From JAXFQS01 sp034178815 (lineage in GTDB: Bacteria > Verrucomicrobiota > Kiritimatiellia > RFP12 > DVOR01), in NCBI GenBank assembly GCA_034178815.1, contig JAXFQS010000138.1, forward strand, positions 1-20,262: a stretch of 20,262 bases of DNA, read 5' to 3'. The notes under the pieces are model-generated. The model was not told the origin of the DNA. It ran no database searches and was given only the letters and a program-made list of their open reading frames with translations. Below are positions 1-8,503 of the stretch, piece after piece. Positions within the stretch are counted from its first letter, which is position 1; each line of letters begins with the position of its first letter. A program made the translations under genes and the position numbers.

Positions 1-249
1 TGGACAACCTTCCACCCCGTCGAACAAAACTTCCCCACCATCACCGTCCCCCCAATCCCCCTCGTACCCGCCCACAAGCCCAAACTCCCCCCCCAGCCAC
101 AACCCCTCAAACTCCGCCTCGCACCCAACCCGCAAGCCCCCCTCATTGCAACCTTTCCCCCCGGAACACCCCTCCCCAAACCCCTCCAGACAACCGGCCC
201 CTGGCAACGCGTCCAACTCGGCAACCTCACCGGCTGGCTCCAACCCTGA
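1..249 (+). CDS. C-terminal fragment, protein with SH3-like tail
   Basis: An open frame enters from the left edge in frame 1 and ends at TGA 247-249. The visible 82 residues are proline-rich (repeated P, Q, L and K) and end in GPWQRVQLGNLTGWLQP, which resembles the last strands of a bacterial SH3 domain, where a Trp-Val-x-Leu...Gly-Trp-Leu ending is common. The next gene starts 6 nt later and encodes a Bat-family VWA protein, so this may be the end of another Bat-operon protein; BatE-type proteins combine TPR repeats with an SH3 domain. The start and main body lie outside the window, so the identity is not secure. Base composition is extremely C-rich on the + strand, as in the first two thirds of the next gene. 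Confidence 0.6.
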   Translation, partial: WTTFHPVEQNFPTITVPPIPLVPAHKPKLPPQPQPLKLRLAPNPQAPLIATFPPGTPLPKPLQTTGPWQRVQLGNLTGWLQP

Positions 250-255
250 CCCCTT

Positions 256-1248
256 ATGACCTTCGACAATCCGCACCTCCTCCTGCTCCTGCCACTCCTG
301 ATTCCCTGCGCCCTCTACGCCCGCAGACAAATCAACCGTTCCATACCCTTCGTACCCATCGCCGCCCCCAATCCCAGCCGCCCATCCGCCCGCCTCCAAA
401 CCATCAGACAGACCCTCCTTATCCTAGCCGCCGCCCTCGCCCTCGTCGCCCTCGCAGGCCCCCGATATGGCACCGCCAGACCCATTCAGACCCACGCCGC
501 CCGCAACCTCGTGCTGCTCATCGATGTCTCAAGGTCTATGCTCGCCCGCGACGCTCGCCCCAACCGCCTCGCCTCCGCCAAAGCAGCACTCGCAGACCTC
601 CTCCCCAACCTCTCCGGCGAACGCCTGGCCATCATCGCCTTCCGCTCCAAGCCCGCACTCCTCTGCCCCCTGACTACCGATGGAGCCTTTTTGCGCGAAA
701 CCCTGGAGGCAATCGTGCCCGAGGCCGCCCCCCCGGGTGAGACCGATTTGGCCCGTGCGCTGCACGAGGCCCTCGCCGTTCTCAACCCGCATCCGGATGA
801 CGCCAGTGCCATCCTCCTGGTCACCGACGGGGAAGACCTCACCCCACAGGCCAGCCAAGCCATCGCCCTAGCGAAAAAGCGCCAAATACCCATCAGCGTG
901 GCCGCCGTCGGCACTCCCGAAGGCGCACCAGTTCCTGGCGAAGGTGGCCAGCCGTTGCGCTATCAGGAGCAAGAGGTGCGCACGCGGTTGAACGAACCTT
1001 TGCTGCGGGGGATTGCCGAGGCGAGCGGGGGGGACTACCTTCCTCCGGCGGGCGGAGGTGTCTCTCCGGCGGGGCTTTCGGCGCTTGCCAGACGGACGCT
1101 TGGGCGGCTTGCTTCGCGGCGTGCGGAGGAGTTGGCTTCGCGGTCGTTGCCGCCTCGCCAGGGGGTGTTTCTGTTGGCGTCGGCGATACTCTTTGGTGTG
1201 TTGGGACTGCTGAGTTCGGGGCGTACGGCGGGGGCGGAGAGGAAGTAG
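256..1248 (+). CDS. BatA/BatB-like VWA-domain membrane protein
   Basis: This 330-residue protein has the Bat-family layout: a short N-terminal membrane segment (about residues 7-22), a second one (about 52-68), a von Willebrand factor A domain in the periplasm, and a last membrane segment near residues 303-320. The VWA metal site is visible as DVSRS at 90-94, threonine in PLTTD near 140, and the TDGED strand at 190-194. Bat proteins sit in operons with MoxR ATPases and DUF58 proteins and are thought to be involved in stress tolerance or maturation of envelope complexes; no substrate can be read here. The ATG at 256 lies 6 nt after the previous stop, and the stop is 4 nt before the BatC-like gene. 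Composition switches from C-rich to G-rich near 950, within the VWA domain. BatA and BatB cannot be separated from sequence alone; the BatC-like neighbour favours BatB. Confidence 0.88.
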   Translation: MTFDNPHLLLLLPLLIPCALYARRQINRSIPFVPIAAPNPSRPSARLQTIRQTLLILAAALALVALAGPRYGTARPIQTHAARNLVLLIDVSRSMLARDARPNRLASAKAALADLLPNLSGERLAIIAFRSKPALLCPLTTDGAFLRETLEAIVPEAAPPGETDLARALHEALAVLNPHPDDASAILLVTDGEDLTPQASQAIALAKKRQIPISVAAVGTPEGAPVPGEGGQPLRYQEQEVRTRLNEPLLRGIAEASGGDYLPPAGGGVSPAGLSALARRTLGRLASRRAEELASRSLPPRQGVFLLASAILFGVLGLLSSGRTAGAERK

Positions 1249-1252
1249 GGAT

Positions 1253-2713
1253 ATGGTCTGGAAGGTAGGCATCTTGGGGTTGGTCTGGTTGCTTGGCGCG
1301 TGGGTGGCGGGTGCGGATGTTCGGGACTCTGCGCGGGCGGGACTGAGGGCGTTTGGGGCGCAGGATTTCGTCTCGGCGGCGGAAACTTTGGAGGGTGCGG
1401 GGCGTGTTGCGGGGGAGCCGCTTCGCAGTGGGATTTGGTTCGATGCGGCGCTTGCGAGGGCGTGCGCGGGGTGGGAGGGGAAGGGGGCGGAGGGGACGAA
1501 CCAGTTGCAGTTGGCGCTGGCTGATTTGGGGATGTTGTCGGGTGAATCTGCGGTGCGCGGGCGCGGGTTGGATTTGGAGGCTGGGGTGCGTTGGCGGCTG
1601 GCGAATTCGGGGGCTGTTCCGGACTTGGCGGGTATGGAGGAGGCGGCTTTGGCGGCGCGAGAGGCGTGGGCGGTTTCGCCTGAAGATGGGCGGCTGATGG
1701 GTAATTATCTGCGGGTGGCGTCGGGGCTTCCGGGGCTTCGGCGGAAGGCGTTTCTCCGGGGGGCTTTGGAGCGCGAGCAGGGGACGGCTCCGGAGCAGTT
1801 GGCGGATCGGTTTCTGGGACTGGTGCGTGGGGCCGGGGTGCGTGCGGAGGGGCTGTACACGAATGCGCCTGGGGCTCTGATTGCTTTGTCGGAGGGGCTG
1901 GCGGGGGAGGTTCGGGAGGGGGCTGGGATGCTCTATGCATTGCGGCAGAAGGTGTTCGAGAATCCGCAGGTGACGAACGAGTCGGTGCGGGCGGTGGCAA
2001 GCAAGGTGTTTGGGGATTTGGATGCTGGGCTGGAGCGGGCGGCTTGCTTGCTGGAGGATTTGGATCCGGAGAGTCTGGGGGTGGTTTCGGGGCTTGAGGC
2101 GGGGGCTTATCCGATTTGGCAGGCGGTGGCGAGTCCGCCGTCTCTGGTGGGGGAGGATGTGTTGGTGCAGTCGAATGCGCTCTTGCGGGCGCGGTCGGTC
2201 AGCCGGAACCGTCCGGATCAGGAGGCGGCTGCGGAGTTGACGAAGTTGTTCATTGAACGCTTTCCGGCGTGGGCCGAGCAGGCGGCGCAGTCGCGGGCGG
2301 CTCAGACGAATCTTCCGCCGTTCACGCTGGAGGATCGCAATCGCATCCGCCAACTTGCGGCCGAGACGCTGCCGCTCCAGACGCATCCAACCGCGGAGAA
2401 CCAGGCGAAGGCGCTCGCGAATCTGCTCGAAATCCAGCGGCTGCTCCCGAAGGATCCCAGTAACGACTCGCCCCAGCCCAATCCCCAGTCCACCCCCCAG
2501 CCCAATCCATCGGGCGAAAGCAAGCAACCTCCGCCGGAGCAAGGTAGCAACCCGCCGCCCCAAAAGGAGCCAACCTCCGACCCCCAGAGCAAGCAACCTC
2601 CGCCCTCCGAGACGGACAACCTTTTGCGGCAGGCGCTCGAACGCGAACGGGAGCATCGCGACGCCAAACGCCAGCGCGCCCGCCCAGCCTCCCCCGCCAG
2701 TCGCGACTGGTAG
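1253..2713 (+). CDS. BatC-like helical-repeat protein, exported
   Basis: This 486-residue protein begins with a signal peptide (WLLGAWVAG, probable cleavage near residue 20, after AGA). A long Ala/Leu-rich helical region (about 20-390) follows, with TPR-like spacing at its start (ARAGLRAFGAQDFVSAAETL). Residues about 400-455 are low-complexity Pro/Gln/Ser, and the tail is basic and helical, ending in SRDW. A variable acidic or proline-rich linker with a terminal Asp-Trp is typical of BatC proteins, and the gene follows a BatA/B-like gene, so BatC is the best reading. The family is poorly characterised; TPRs suggest a periplasmic partner-binding role. GGAAG lies at 1241-1245, 7 nt before the ATG. 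The signal-peptide start is encoded by a copy of the AAGGT repeat (1261-1279). Codon use changes sharply near 2330-2440, from G-ending to C-ending codons. Confidence 0.68.
   Translation: MVWKVGILGLVWLLGAWVAGADVRDSARAGLRAFGAQDFVSAAETLEGAGRVAGEPLRSGIWFDAALARACAGWEGKGAEGTNQLQLALADLGMLSGESAVRGRGLDLEAGVRWRLANSGAVPDLAGMEEAALAAREAWAVSPEDGRLMGNYLRVASGLPGLRRKAFLRGALEREQGTAPEQLADRFLGLVRGAGVRAEGLYTNAPGALIALSEGLAGEVREGAGMLYALRQKVFENPQVTNESVRAVASKVFGDLDAGLERAACLLEDLDPESLGVVSGLEAGAYPIWQAVASPPSLVGEDVLVQSNALLRARSVSRNRPDQEAAAELTKLFIERFPAWAEQAAQSRAAQTNLPPFTLEDRNRIRQLAAETLPLQTHPTAENQAKALANLLEIQRLLPKDPSNDSPQPNPQSTPQPNPSGESKQPPPEQGSNPPPQKEPTSDPQSKQPPPSETDNLLRQALEREREHRDAKRQRARPASPASRDW
1261..1279. repeat. AAGGT repeat copy inside BatC-like gene
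   Basis: GAAGGTAGGCATCTTGGGG matches the intergenic unit GAAGGTGGGCACCTTGGGG (12223-12241) at 17 of 19 positions. It encodes WKVGILG, residues 3-9 of the signal peptide. Confidence 0.6.
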
Positions 2714-3973
2714 ATGCGCCCCATGGAAGTCCTCACACCATCTCAGGTCAACGCCAAAGTTCAGGCCACGCTCGGTAGCCTCGGCCCGCTCGCCGTGCAG
2801 GGCGAAGTCACCAACGCCAACCCGCGCGCCACCGCCGCCGACCATTGGTATTTCAGTCTCAAAGACCCGTCCGGCACCCTCGCCTGCACCTGGTTCCGCG
2901 CCCCCGGCAGGCCAGCCGAACCGCCCCGCGATGGCGCTACTTTCCGCCTCTACGGAACGCTTGCCACCTACTCTCCGCGCTCTACCTACCAACTCACCGT
3001 CCGCGCAGGAGAACTTGTCTCCGATACCGGCGCGCTCCTGTTGCAGTACGAACAACTCAAGCGGCGTCTTGCCGGCGAAGGGCTCTTCGACCGGCCCAAG
3101 AAACGCCTCGCCGCCTACCCGCGAAGCATCGTCCTTCTCACATCCCGAAAGGGGGCCGCTCTGCGCGACATTCTCGCCACGCTCCGCAAGCAGAACGCCC
3201 GCCTGCGCATCCACCTCATCCCCGTTCCCGTGCAAGGCCAGAACGCCGGCCGGCGCCTGGCAAAGGCCGTCGACTGGGTCAACCAGAATCCTCCAGACCT
3301 GCCCGACGCGCTCATCTTGGCAAGGGGAGGCGGCTCCTATGAGGAACTCTTCTGTTTCAGCGACGAATACCTTGTCCGCGCCATTGCCCGTTCCACCATT
3401 CCGGTCATCTCCGCGGTCGGGCACCAGGTCGATCGGCCCCTTTCCGATGAGGTTGCCGATATTCGCGCGCCGACCCCGACCGCTGCCGCCCAGCTCATCG
3501 TCCAGGCCCAGCAGGAGACCCGGCTCCGGCTTGAGAATCTCCGCCGGAGATTGCCGGAGACTGTCCGCGGGCAAGTCAACCTCCGCGCCCAGAGATTGGC
3601 GCTCGCCCAGCGCAGTCTCGCCAACCTCCGCACACTCGCCTCGGCACGCGTTAAGGCCCGCATCAACCAGGCGCTCTGGCGCGGAGATAGCCACCTCCGC
3701 AGCCGAATCCTATCAACCCGCCACCGCCTTTCCAACGCACGCAACGCCCTGCGTCCTGCCTACCTGCTGCTCCCGAAGGTGCGTACCTTCCGCCAGCGTC
3801 TGAACGCGCTTTCCGCCCGCCTTGGCGCGCTCGATCCCGACCAAGTCCTGGCGCGCGGCTACTCCCTGACCTTGCTCGATGGCCGCCCCGTTTCCGACCC
3901 CGTGCAAGTCCCCAAGGGTGCCATCCTCGAGACCCGTCTCGCCCGCGGAACGCTCCGCTCGATTGCCGACTGA
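2714..3973 (+). CDS. xseA: Exodeoxyribonuclease VII large subunit
   Basis: XseA is the catalytic subunit of exonuclease VII, which degrades single-stranded DNA to acid-soluble oligonucleotides in the cytoplasm. The 419 residues match the family in length and order: an N-terminal OB-fold (LTPSQVNAKV and VQGEVTNANPR, to about residue 110), then the catalytic core with GLFDRPKK, SIVLLTSRKGAALRDI, ARGGGSYEELFCFSDE and VISAVGHQVDRPLSDEVADIRAPTPTAAAQL in pieces. H237 and D240 lie in the conserved GHxxD segment. A C-terminal helical arm follows. The ATG at 2714 directly abuts the preceding TAG; a second in-frame ATG at 2723 is an equally possible start, as neither has a clear ribosome binding site. 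The small subunit xseB is not in the window. The C-terminal arm contains an odd PKVRTF (354-359) encoded by a near-palindromic repeat. Confidence 0.96.
   Translation: MRPMEVLTPSQVNAKVQATLGSLGPLAVQGEVTNANPRATAADHWYFSLKDPSGTLACTWFRAPGRPAEPPRDGATFRLYGTLATYSPRSTYQLTVRAGELVSDTGALLLQYEQLKRRLAGEGLFDRPKKRLAAYPRSIVLLTSRKGAALRDILATLRKQNARLRIHLIPVPVQGQNAGRRLAKAVDWVNQNPPDLPDALILARGGGSYEELFCFSDEYLVRAIARSTIPVISAVGHQVDRPLSDEVADIRAPTPTAAAQLIVQAQQETRLRLENLRRRLPETVRGQVNLRAQRLALAQRSLANLRTLASARVKARINQALWRGDSHLRSRILSTRHRLSNARNALRPAYLLLPKVRTFRQRLNALSARLGALDPDQVLARGYSLTLLDGRPVSDPVQVPKGAILETRLARGTLRSIAD
3775..3790. repeat. AAGGT palindrome inside xseA
   Basis: GAAGGTGCGTACCTTC has perfect 6-bp arms and differs by one base from the perfect palindrome at 15100-15115. 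It encodes most of PKVRTF at residues 354-359 of XseA. Confidence 0.75.
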
Positions 3974-3976
3974 ACG

Positions 3977-6900
3977 ATGCCCGAAAGCCCGAGAGATTCC
4001 TGGATTCGCCCCTTGCGCCACCTGCTGAGATGGGTTGCCTTGGGGGCGCTCGGCGTGCTCCTTGCGCTCGGGCTGCTGACCATTCTGGGGCGCGACGGCT
4101 TCCCGCGGAAGTGGTGCGACGCCGTCGCCGAACGACTCTCCGGCGAGGGCGTTCTGGTACGCATTGGGGGCATTCGCCTGACCCCGATGGGCGGATTGGT
4201 CGTGGAGAATCTGACCCTTTCGGAAGCGGGTCGGAGAGAGCCGTTCGCGCAGGTCGACCGCGTGCGGATCCGGCTGCGCCCGGCGAGAAGGTTGTGGAGC
4301 ATGGTGCGCTCGATTGAGGGGCGCAATCTCGTGTTGCGGCGCGTGCCGGAGATTGACGCGAGCGGGGAGGATTGCCTAGCTGATGTGGTGCTCCCGAGGT
4401 TGGCAGGAGTGCGGCTCTCCCTGCGGCAGGTGGATGTGCTGGGAATACGCGCCGACGGGGTCGACGGCGTGCTGGCAATGGGGGGGAAAGGGCTCCACGC
4501 GCGGGATGTGCAGGTATGGTGGGCGCGGCGCCTGTCGGAGGCACCTTGGCTGAAGGAAGAGGCGTATCCGCTCTGGGCCCGGCCGGGCGAGAAGGTCTCC
4601 GGCTGGTGCTCGGTTGACCTGGCCTCGGGGCTGTTGGTTTCGGAGTTGGAGGGAGCTACGAGGCCGGATCGCCTGTGGGCACTTTTCCCGCTGTTGAAAC
4701 TCAAGATGGTCGAGGACTATTGCCGCGATTTTGCCTTTGGGGCGGGTGTGCTGGCGTCGGCTTCGTGCCGTTTGGAACTGGGGATTTCCGCCCAGAACAA
4801 CCGGACGGTGGTGGACTTGCCGATTGCGGCGACGAACCTCTCTTTTCGTGGCATTGCGCTCAATCGGATCTCCGGAAGGGTGCGGGTGGACGGTCGGGAA
4901 ACGGTGCTTTCGGGGGTGCGGGCGGAGTCGGGCGAGGGGATGCTGTCGGGGGAACTTTGGACATCGTCGCGCACGCACCGGCTGGCGTTCGACGCGGAGA
5001 CGACTTTCCCTCCGGCGCGCGTTGGACAGATTCTCGAAGTCCTCCAGAAACCGCTCTCCAACACGCGCTTCACCACGGGCTGCCGGTTGCGCGCCAAGGG
5101 GTCGCTCGACATCCGCGGCACGCCCCTTGAGAGCGTCGCGCTCGAGGGCGAACTCTGCACGGGGCCCGGTCGCCTCCATACCCAGCCGGTCGACTCGATT
5201 CGTACCAACCTCCGCCTCACCAACTCGCTTATCTCTTTCACCCAAGCCTGCCTGAGAATCCCTTCCGGAGGTTGCTACCAAGGAGACCTCGACCTGGCTA
5301 TCCATCCCGATCGCCTCTGCCTGACCAACCGCTCCGAACTCGTCGCCTTTGCCCCCGCAGACCCCGCCTTCCCCGACCTCGGCCCCTTGACCGGAACGCT
5401 CGCCTTCTCCGCCGAACTTCCCCTCGAAGGCCCCTGCACCCTCCGCGCCTTAGACCTCCAGGAGAGCGCCCTCGCCGCCACCAATCTCACCGCCACCCTC
5501 ACCTCCCTCCGCTACCGCCCCGGGCGCGAACTCCTCGCCACCAACCTCGCCCTCCGCCTCGACGGTCAGGAGCCCCTCCGCCTCGACACCCTCCACGCGC
5601 ACCTCACCCCGCAAGGTACCCTCTCCGGCCTCCACCTCCAAGGCCTCGCCATCCCCCAAATCCCCCGACTCCCCGCCAGCGGAGCCGCTACCCAAACCCT
5701 ACCCGCCAACCCAGCCTTCCCCCTCATCGTCGACAACCTTGACCTCCTTGGAGTCCACGCCGACCGCCTCACCGCCCGCCTTGCCAACACCCCCCAGAAC
5801 CTCACCCTCGACGACCTGATGCTCAACTGGACCGGCACCCGCCAGATAGCCGCCGGACACCTCATCGCCGACTGGCCCTCGGGCCTCCTCTCGGCGCGCC
5901 TCGACGCCCGAATCCGCCCCGAAACCATCCTCCCGCTAGTCACTAGCCTCGGACTGACCAACCTTCACCACCACCTCCAGCCCCTCCACCTCCACCCCGA
6001 TTCCCTGCTCGAAACCGCCTGCACCCTCAATCTTGGATTCACCCCCGAAAACGACACCCTCCGCATCCAACTCCCGCTCGCCGCCCGCACCCTCTCCTAC
6101 CGCCAAGTCCCCCTCGACACCCTCACCCTTCACCTCGACCACAACGGCACCCGAACCACCCTCTCCAGCCTCCGCGCCACCCGCCAGGACACCCATCTGC
6201 AGGCCTCCCTCCAAGCCGACTCCGACACCCATCGCCTCCACTTCAACGGAGCCACCACTTTCCCCCTCCAAGACCTCCTCCAACTCCTCGACATCCCCCG
6301 CCAAAGCCTATCCATTCTCGACCTTCCCGCCCACACCCGAACCCGCGCCCAAGGTACCCTCTCTACCCAAGGCCCCACACTTCCCTCCCTCCAACTCGCC
6401 GCTCAAGTCGACGCCCCAACAGGCAGAATCGACCGCATTCCCTTCGTCCGCTTCGCCGCCGACCTTGCCATCACCAACTCTCTTCTGACCATTCCCTCCG
6501 CCACCTTCCAGTTCCACACCAACGCCGCCATCCAAGCAACCGCCGCCCTCCGCTTGAACCAACCTTCCGCTCCCGCTCCCGACCTTCCCTTCACCCTGCA
6601 GGCGGACATCTCCGGCTTCCCGCTCGCCAATCTTTCGGACTACGCCGCAAGCGAGAAGGCCCGTCGTTTGTTTGGTACCATCGGCTTACTTTCCGGCAAT
6701 CTTTCGCTCTCGGGGAACCTTGGTTCGACCAACATTCTCGCCACGCTCTGGGGTCATTCGAACCTATCTGTCGAGGGCGGGCGAATCAACCGGGTTCCCC
6801 TGTTCGCGGGTTTGACGGACTACCTTGCCGAGCATCTTCCGGCCGTGGAGGGGCTTGTGGACCAGACCACTGCGCACGCGTCGATGACCTTTGAAAATGG

Positions 6901-7159
6901 CTTGGTGCGCTGTATGGACGGGGACATCCACGGGGCGGTTTTCGGGGTACGATTGGGCGGGACGATTGATTTGCCCAGCGGGGCTTTGGATGTACGGGCG
7001 AGGACGGTTTTCTTCCGGGAACAGAGTTTTTGGAGGAAAATCTCTTCGGTCGTGACCTACCCTTTTTCGAAACTCTTTATGGAGTTCCGCCTGGGCGGGA
7101 CTTTGGACGAGCCGACCTGGAACTATATCGGTCTTTGGGACCGCGCGACAAGCCGCTGA
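3977..7159 (+). CDS. AsmA-like envelope protein with duplicated module
   Basis: This 1060-residue protein has one N-terminal membrane helix (about residues 18-37), followed by a long beta-rich body with repeated short 'L..L....' strands. It ends with the signature of AsmA-like C-terminal regions: a segment on regularising function (EGGRINRVPLFAGL), LGGTIDLPSGALDVRARTVF, then FRLGGTLDEPTWNY. AsmA/TamB/YhdP-type proteins span the periplasm and are implicated in lipid transport or outer-membrane homeostasis; the specific cargo cannot be read. Two segments of equal length (from residues 268 and 686 to about 425 and 843) align with shared LG...N, LP.AA..LS.R, T.LS..RA, THRL.F...TTFP and TNSL motifs, showing an internal duplication. 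The gene starts 3 nt after xseA. Composition is G-rich at about 4100-5030, C-rich at 5035-6640 and G-rich again to the end. Confidence 0.85.
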   Translation: MPESPRDSWIRPLRHLLRWVALGALGVLLALGLLTILGRDGFPRKWCDAVAERLSGEGVLVRIGGIRLTPMGGLVVENLTLSEAGRREPFAQVDRVRIRLRPARRLWSMVRSIEGRNLVLRRVPEIDASGEDCLADVVLPRLAGVRLSLRQVDVLGIRADGVDGVLAMGGKGLHARDVQVWWARRLSEAPWLKEEAYPLWARPGEKVSGWCSVDLASGLLVSELEGATRPDRLWALFPLLKLKMVEDYCRDFAFGAGVLASASCRLELGISAQNNRTVVDLPIAATNLSFRGIALNRISGRVRVDGRETVLSGVRAESGEGMLSGELWTSSRTHRLAFDAETTFPPARVGQILEVLQKPLSNTRFTTGCRLRAKGSLDIRGTPLESVALEGELCTGPGRLHTQPVDSIRTNLRLTNSLISFTQACLRIPSGGCYQGDLDLAIHPDRLCLTNRSELVAFAPADPAFPDLGPLTGTLAFSAELPLEGPCTLRALDLQESALAATNLTATLTSLRYRPGRELLATNLALRLDGQEPLRLDTLHAHLTPQGTLSGLHLQGLAIPQIPRLPASGAATQTLPANPAFPLIVDNLDLLGVHADRLTARLANTPQNLTLDDLMLNWTGTRQIAAGHLIADWPSGLLSARLDARIRPETILPLVTSLGLTNLHHHLQPLHLHPDSLLETACTLNLGFTPENDTLRIQLPLAARTLSYRQVPLDTLTLHLDHNGTRTTLSSLRATRQDTHLQASLQADSDTHRLHFNGATTFPLQDLLQLLDIPRQSLSILDLPAHTRTRAQGTLSTQGPTLPSLQLAAQVDAPTGRIDRIPFVRFAADLAITNSLLTIPSATFQFHTNAAIQATAALRLNQPSAPAPDLPFTLQADISGFPLANLSDYAASEKARRLFGTIGLLSGNLSLSGNLGSTNILATLWGHSNLSVEGGRINRVPLFAGLTDYLAEHLPAVEGLVDQTTAHASMTFENGLVRCMDGDIHGAVFGVRLGGTIDLPSGALDVRARTVFFREQSFWRKISSVVTYPFSKLFMEFRLGGTLDEPTWNYIGLWDRATSR

Positions 7160-7168
7160 TTGGAGTCT

Positions 7169-8491
7169 ATGCGTTTTACGATACACACTTACGGGTGCCA
7201 GATGAATGTCCGCGAAAGTGAGGCTGCGCGGGCCCTGATGGAGGCCTCCGGGCACTCCTGGACGGCACAGGAGTCGGAGGCCGATCTCATTCTGGTCAAC
7301 AGTTGCTCGGTGCGCGAGAAGGCGGAGGACAAGGCGCTTGGGAAACTGGGTCTGCTTTGCGCCCAGAAGCGCCACAGGCGGCTCTTTGTGGGGGTGGCGG
7401 GCTGTATGGCGCAGCGGCTGGCGGATAGGCTTTTCGAGCGCATTCCGTCGCTCGACTTTGTGATTGGCACGCGCTGTTCGGGCTCCCTGCCGGGTGTGGC
7501 GGCGCGGCTTCTCTCGGGCGAAAGCAGGGTGGTGGAACTGGGCGCGGATCTTGAGGCGCCGCAAACCCCTTCGGCCCACACCAAGACGCCCACCCATCAC
7601 GCCTTCGTGACCATTCTGATGGGGTGCGAGCGCCGCTGTAGTTACTGCATCGTGCCTGAGACGCGCGGCCGCGAATACTCCCGCGCACCCGCCGAAATTC
7701 TCGACGAATGCCGCGCCCTCGTTGACCAAGGCGTCAAAGAGATCACCCTTCTGGGGCAGAGCGTGATGAACTACGGCAGAGCCTCCAATCCCTACCAACC
7801 TCCTGTCCCCGATCCTTTCAACCAGTTGCTCTCGGAGGTTGCTAGCATAGAGGGTCTAAGAAGGGTACGATTCACCTCCGGCCACCCCTCTGGGGGCACC
7901 CCCGGCCTCGTCGAGACCATCCGCCGCCATCCCAACATCTGCGGCCACCTCCACCTTCCCGTCCAGTCCGGATCCGACCGCATCCTCAAGGCCATGCGCC
8001 GAGGCTACACCCGCGAGCGCTACCTAAAGGCCTGCGCCGACCTCAAGTCCGCCCGACACGGTTTCACCCTCACCACCGATGTCATCGTCGGCTACCCCGG
8101 CGAGACCGAACAAGACTTCCAGGAGACCCGCACCTTGATGGAAGTGGCCGGCTTCGCCAACGCCTTCATCTTCAAATACTCCCCACGCCCCGGCACCCCC
8201 GCCGCCCTCCTCCCTGACGATGTCCCCCCCGAAGAAAAGGCCCGCCGCAACCAAATCCTCCTCTCCGACCAAGACCTCCGGGGCGCCCGCCAGAACGCCG
8301 CCCTCATCGGCCACACCCTCCAAGTCCTCGCCGACGGCCCCTCCCTGCGAAACCCCAGCCGCTGGTCAGGACGCACCCCCGGAAACCGCATCGTCATCTT
8401 CGATCCCAAACCCGGAATCGCCCCCGGAGACCTCCTCCAGACCACCATCACCGCAGCCGCCCCGCAGACCCTCTACGCAACACTCCAATAG
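7169..8491 (+). CDS. miaB: tRNA-2-methylthio-N6-dimethylallyladenosine synthase
   Basis: MiaB is a radical-SAM methylthiotransferase that adds a methylthio group to i6A37 of tRNAs reading UNN codons. The N-terminal UPF0004 domain carries the three auxiliary-cluster cysteines: C10 (HTYGCQMNV), C46 (NSCSVREKAE) and C79 (AGCMAQR). The radical-SAM motif is C153-x3-C157-x2-C160 (GCERRCSYCIVPETRG). GHLHLPVQSGSDRILKAMRR and DVIVGYPGETEQDF are family hallmarks. A TRAM-like tail covers about residues 370-440. The 440-residue length is normal. I prefer ATG 7169 because it gives the usual short lead (MRFTIHTYGCQMN); a TTG at 7160, overlapping the asmA-like stop, is the alternative and adds three residues. 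HTYGCQMN and NSCSVREKAE favour MiaB over MtaB or RimO. Composition switches from G-rich to C-rich near 7565. Confidence 0.95.
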   Translation: MRFTIHTYGCQMNVRESEAARALMEASGHSWTAQESEADLILVNSCSVREKAEDKALGKLGLLCAQKRHRRLFVGVAGCMAQRLADRLFERIPSLDFVIGTRCSGSLPGVAARLLSGESRVVELGADLEAPQTPSAHTKTPTHHAFVTILMGCERRCSYCIVPETRGREYSRAPAEILDECRALVDQGVKEITLLGQSVMNYGRASNPYQPPVPDPFNQLLSEVASIEGLRRVRFTSGHPSGGTPGLVETIRRHPNICGHLHLPVQSGSDRILKAMRRGYTRERYLKACADLKSARHGFTLTTDVIVGYPGETEQDFQETRTLMEVAGFANAFIFKYSPRPGTPAALLPDDVPPEEKARRNQILLSDQDLRGARQNAALIGHTLQVLADGPSLRNPSRWSGRTPGNRIVIFDPKPGIAPGDLLQTTITAAAPQTLYATLQ

Positions 8492-8503
8492 GAGAACCAA
8501 CCC

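Noticed and set aside
893..3694. A 933-codon open frame on the - strand antisense to the Bat-like genes and xseA
   Set aside because: Its translation is low-complexity Arg/Pro-rich with no domain motif, and it lies opposite clearly homologous genes; lack of stops follows from high GC and codon bias.
2253..3803. A 516-codon + strand frame overlapping the BatC-like gene and xseA
   Set aside because: The product is Arg/Ser/Pro-rich noise in a shifted frame of well-supported genes.
5613..6365. Two CAAGGTACCCTCTC copies in the AsmA-like gene as members of the palindromic repeat family
   Set aside because: They encode the natural QGTLS motif in a beta-strand-rich protein and lack the ACCTT arm.
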